From CAZXFH01 sp964640055 (GTDB lineage: Bacteria > Fidelibacterota > UBA2242 > JAFGTP01): a stretch of 64,000 nt of DNA. Positions 63,247-64,000 of the stretch are shown piece after piece (the stretch's first letter is position 1; every line of letters begins with the position of its first letter). The DNA lies in assembly GCA_964640055.1 (NCBI GenBank), contig CAZXFH010000001.1, forward strand, positions 62,001-126,000, given 5' to 3'. Both the position numbers and the translations under genes were made by a program. The notes under the pieces were generated by a model. It had not been told where the DNA came from. It ran no database searches and saw nothing but the letters and a program-made list of their open reading frames with translations.

Positions 63247-64000
63247 GTTAACCCTCTTGATCGCTATCCCGCTTCTGATTGGGATTATCAATATTTTCAT
63301 TCCAACCCTGCTGCGAAAAATCCTAACTTTCCTCGGTCTGCTTGCTCTACTGGTACTAAATTATCAATTGCTCGTTAAACCTGTCCAACAGGTATACATT
63401 TTTGATAATTTAGTATTGACTACCGACCAACTGGCGCTCTTTACAGTAGCCTTTATTCAGATCTTGAGTTTTATCATCTTCATTTTCTCTCTCAAGGGTG
63501 TCGAAAAACCCATTGAGAATAAATTTCTGATCCTTTATCCATTAACAGTGGCTTTTTGCAATGGTGCTGTTCTAACCGTTAACATGATTGCCCTACTACT
63601 TTTCTGGGGACTTTCCGGGGTAACATTATACCTATTTGGGATACTAGGGCAGACCAAAGAAGCACCGCAAAGCGCTAAAAAAACCTTTATTTTGGTTGGC
63701 GGAAGTGATGTTTTGCTTATCCTGGGATTGGTTCTGCTGCGTTTTCTGGAATACTCCCAAGAGTGGTTGCTGTGGAATCGGCAAATGGTATTGGAGGGTG
63801 AACTGGCTGCGATTGCGTTTATTTGTCTGCTGATTGCTGCCTTTGCCAAAGCCGGTGGCTTTCCCTTTCATACCTGGGTACCGGATTTCAGTAAAGATGC
63901 CCCCGTGGAAAGCGCTGCTTTTTTACCTGCTTCTTTAGATAAGTTATTGGGCATTTACTTATTGGCACGGGTTGTCATCTCTCTCTTTATTTTGGGAACG
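63233..64000 (+). CDS. proton/cation antiporter-like membrane subunit (NuoL/M, HyfB-like), truncated by the window edge
   Basis: I translated this by hand from ATG 63233 to the right edge: 256 codons, open frame. It has several hydrophobic helices from 'LLIAIPLLIGIINIFIP' onwards. The antiporter signature 'AAFAKAGGFPFHTWVPD' is near residue 202, with the conserved Lys/His, then 'AAFLPASLDKLLGIYLLAR'. This is the ion-pumping family shared by complex I, Mrp and group 4 hydrogenases. It overlaps the large-subunit gene by 14 bases. The rest of the operon lies outside the window. Confidence 0.9.
   Translation, partial: MAINELTLLIAIPLLIGIINIFIPTLLRKILTFLGLLALLVLNYQLLVKPVQQVYIFDNLVLTTDQLALFTVAFIQILSFIIFIFSLKGVEKPIENKFLILYPLTVAFCNGAVLTVNMIALLLFWGLSGVTLYLFGILGQTKEAPQSAKKTFILVGGSDVLLILGLVLLRFLEYSQEWLLWNRQMVLEGELAAIAFICLLIAAFAKAGGFPFHTWVPDFSKDAPVESAAFLPASLDKLLGIYLLARVVISLFILGT

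Noticed and set aside
57922..64000. Reading the NuoH/B/C/D genes as respiratory complex I
   Set aside because: The NuoD-like protein has both [NiFe] CxxC pairs, hyp genes lie upstream, and polyferredoxin and AsrAB-type subunits replace the usual N module.
1..64000. tRNA, rRNA, insertion sequences, prophage or CRISPR arrays
   Set aside because: I looked for rRNA-like stretches, tRNA-like cloverleaf ends, transposases, integrases and direct-repeat/spacer arrays and saw none. Short RNA genes could still be missed by eye.

Overview
The window looks like a scaffold from an uncultured anaerobic bacterium of the Fibrobacteres-Chlorobi-Bacteroidetes (FCB) side of the tree. Candidate groups are Marinimicrobia, Calditrichota, KSB1 or a similar phylum; the sequence alone does not settle which. 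The clues are secreted proteins ending in 'NYPNPFNP...' FlgD-like/type IX secretion tails, TamB plus an Omp85 protein (a Gram-negative outer membrane), many lipoproteins, moderately AT-rich DNA, and several genes that seem to be leaderless. A run of exactly 100 Ns (23696-23795) shows that this is a scaffolded draft assembly. I saw no rRNA, tRNA, CRISPR array, insertion sequence or prophage.

Layout. 1-4.4 kb: partial tatC, a small membrane-anchored protein, and a PEP-synthase-like ATP-grasp protein carrying receiver domains. 4.4-12 kb: glutamate dehydrogenase, a three-gene flavin-based transhydrogenase cluster resembling Sporomusa-type Nfn (Stn), and a ROK sugar kinase. 12-20.6 kb: dNTP triphosphohydrolase, a lipoprotein, a small type IX cargo-like protein, a DUF2179 membrane protein, an S4 RNA-binding protein, a GARS-like ATP-grasp/EctA-like acetyltransferase fusion, ftsEX, and a lysine-6-dehydrogenase-like enzyme. 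20.7-29.3 kb: one giant secreted multidomain C11 (clostripain-like) protease, split only by the N gap. 29.4-31.2 kb: a lipoprotein, an outer-membrane-type protein and a zinc ribbon protein. 31.4-36.3 kb: a huge FG-GAP/ASPIC-UnbV sensor kinase overlapping its NtrC-type partner, preceded by a sigma-54-like promoter. 36.4-48.4 kb (leftward): BatD-like/DUF58/MoxR, a TPR lipoprotein, clpB, an Omp85 protein and tamB.

48.5-64 kb (rightward) is the most coherent block. It holds hypFCDEAB for [NiFe] cofactor assembly, then a set of signalling genes (receiver, stand-alone ACT pair, PAS kinase, NarL-type regulator, receiver). It ends in a membrane-bound group-4-type [NiFe] hydrogenase whose operon opens with AsrA/AsrB-like subunits, normally found with cytosolic group 3b hydrogenases and sulfite reductases. 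The large subunit keeps both CxxC pairs, so this is a hydrogenase and not complex I. The operon runs off the right edge inside an antiporter-like subunit.

Taken together, the organism probably balances NADH, NADPH, ferredoxin and H2. The Stn-like complex would link NADH, NADPH and ferredoxin, and the hydrogenase would couple pyridine nucleotide or ferredoxin to H2 and ion pumping. The candidate new system is the AsrAB-type/group 4 hydrogenase with its embedded regulatory block. Other items worth attention are the GARS-EctA fusion, the VCBS-type sensor kinase pair and the giant protease.
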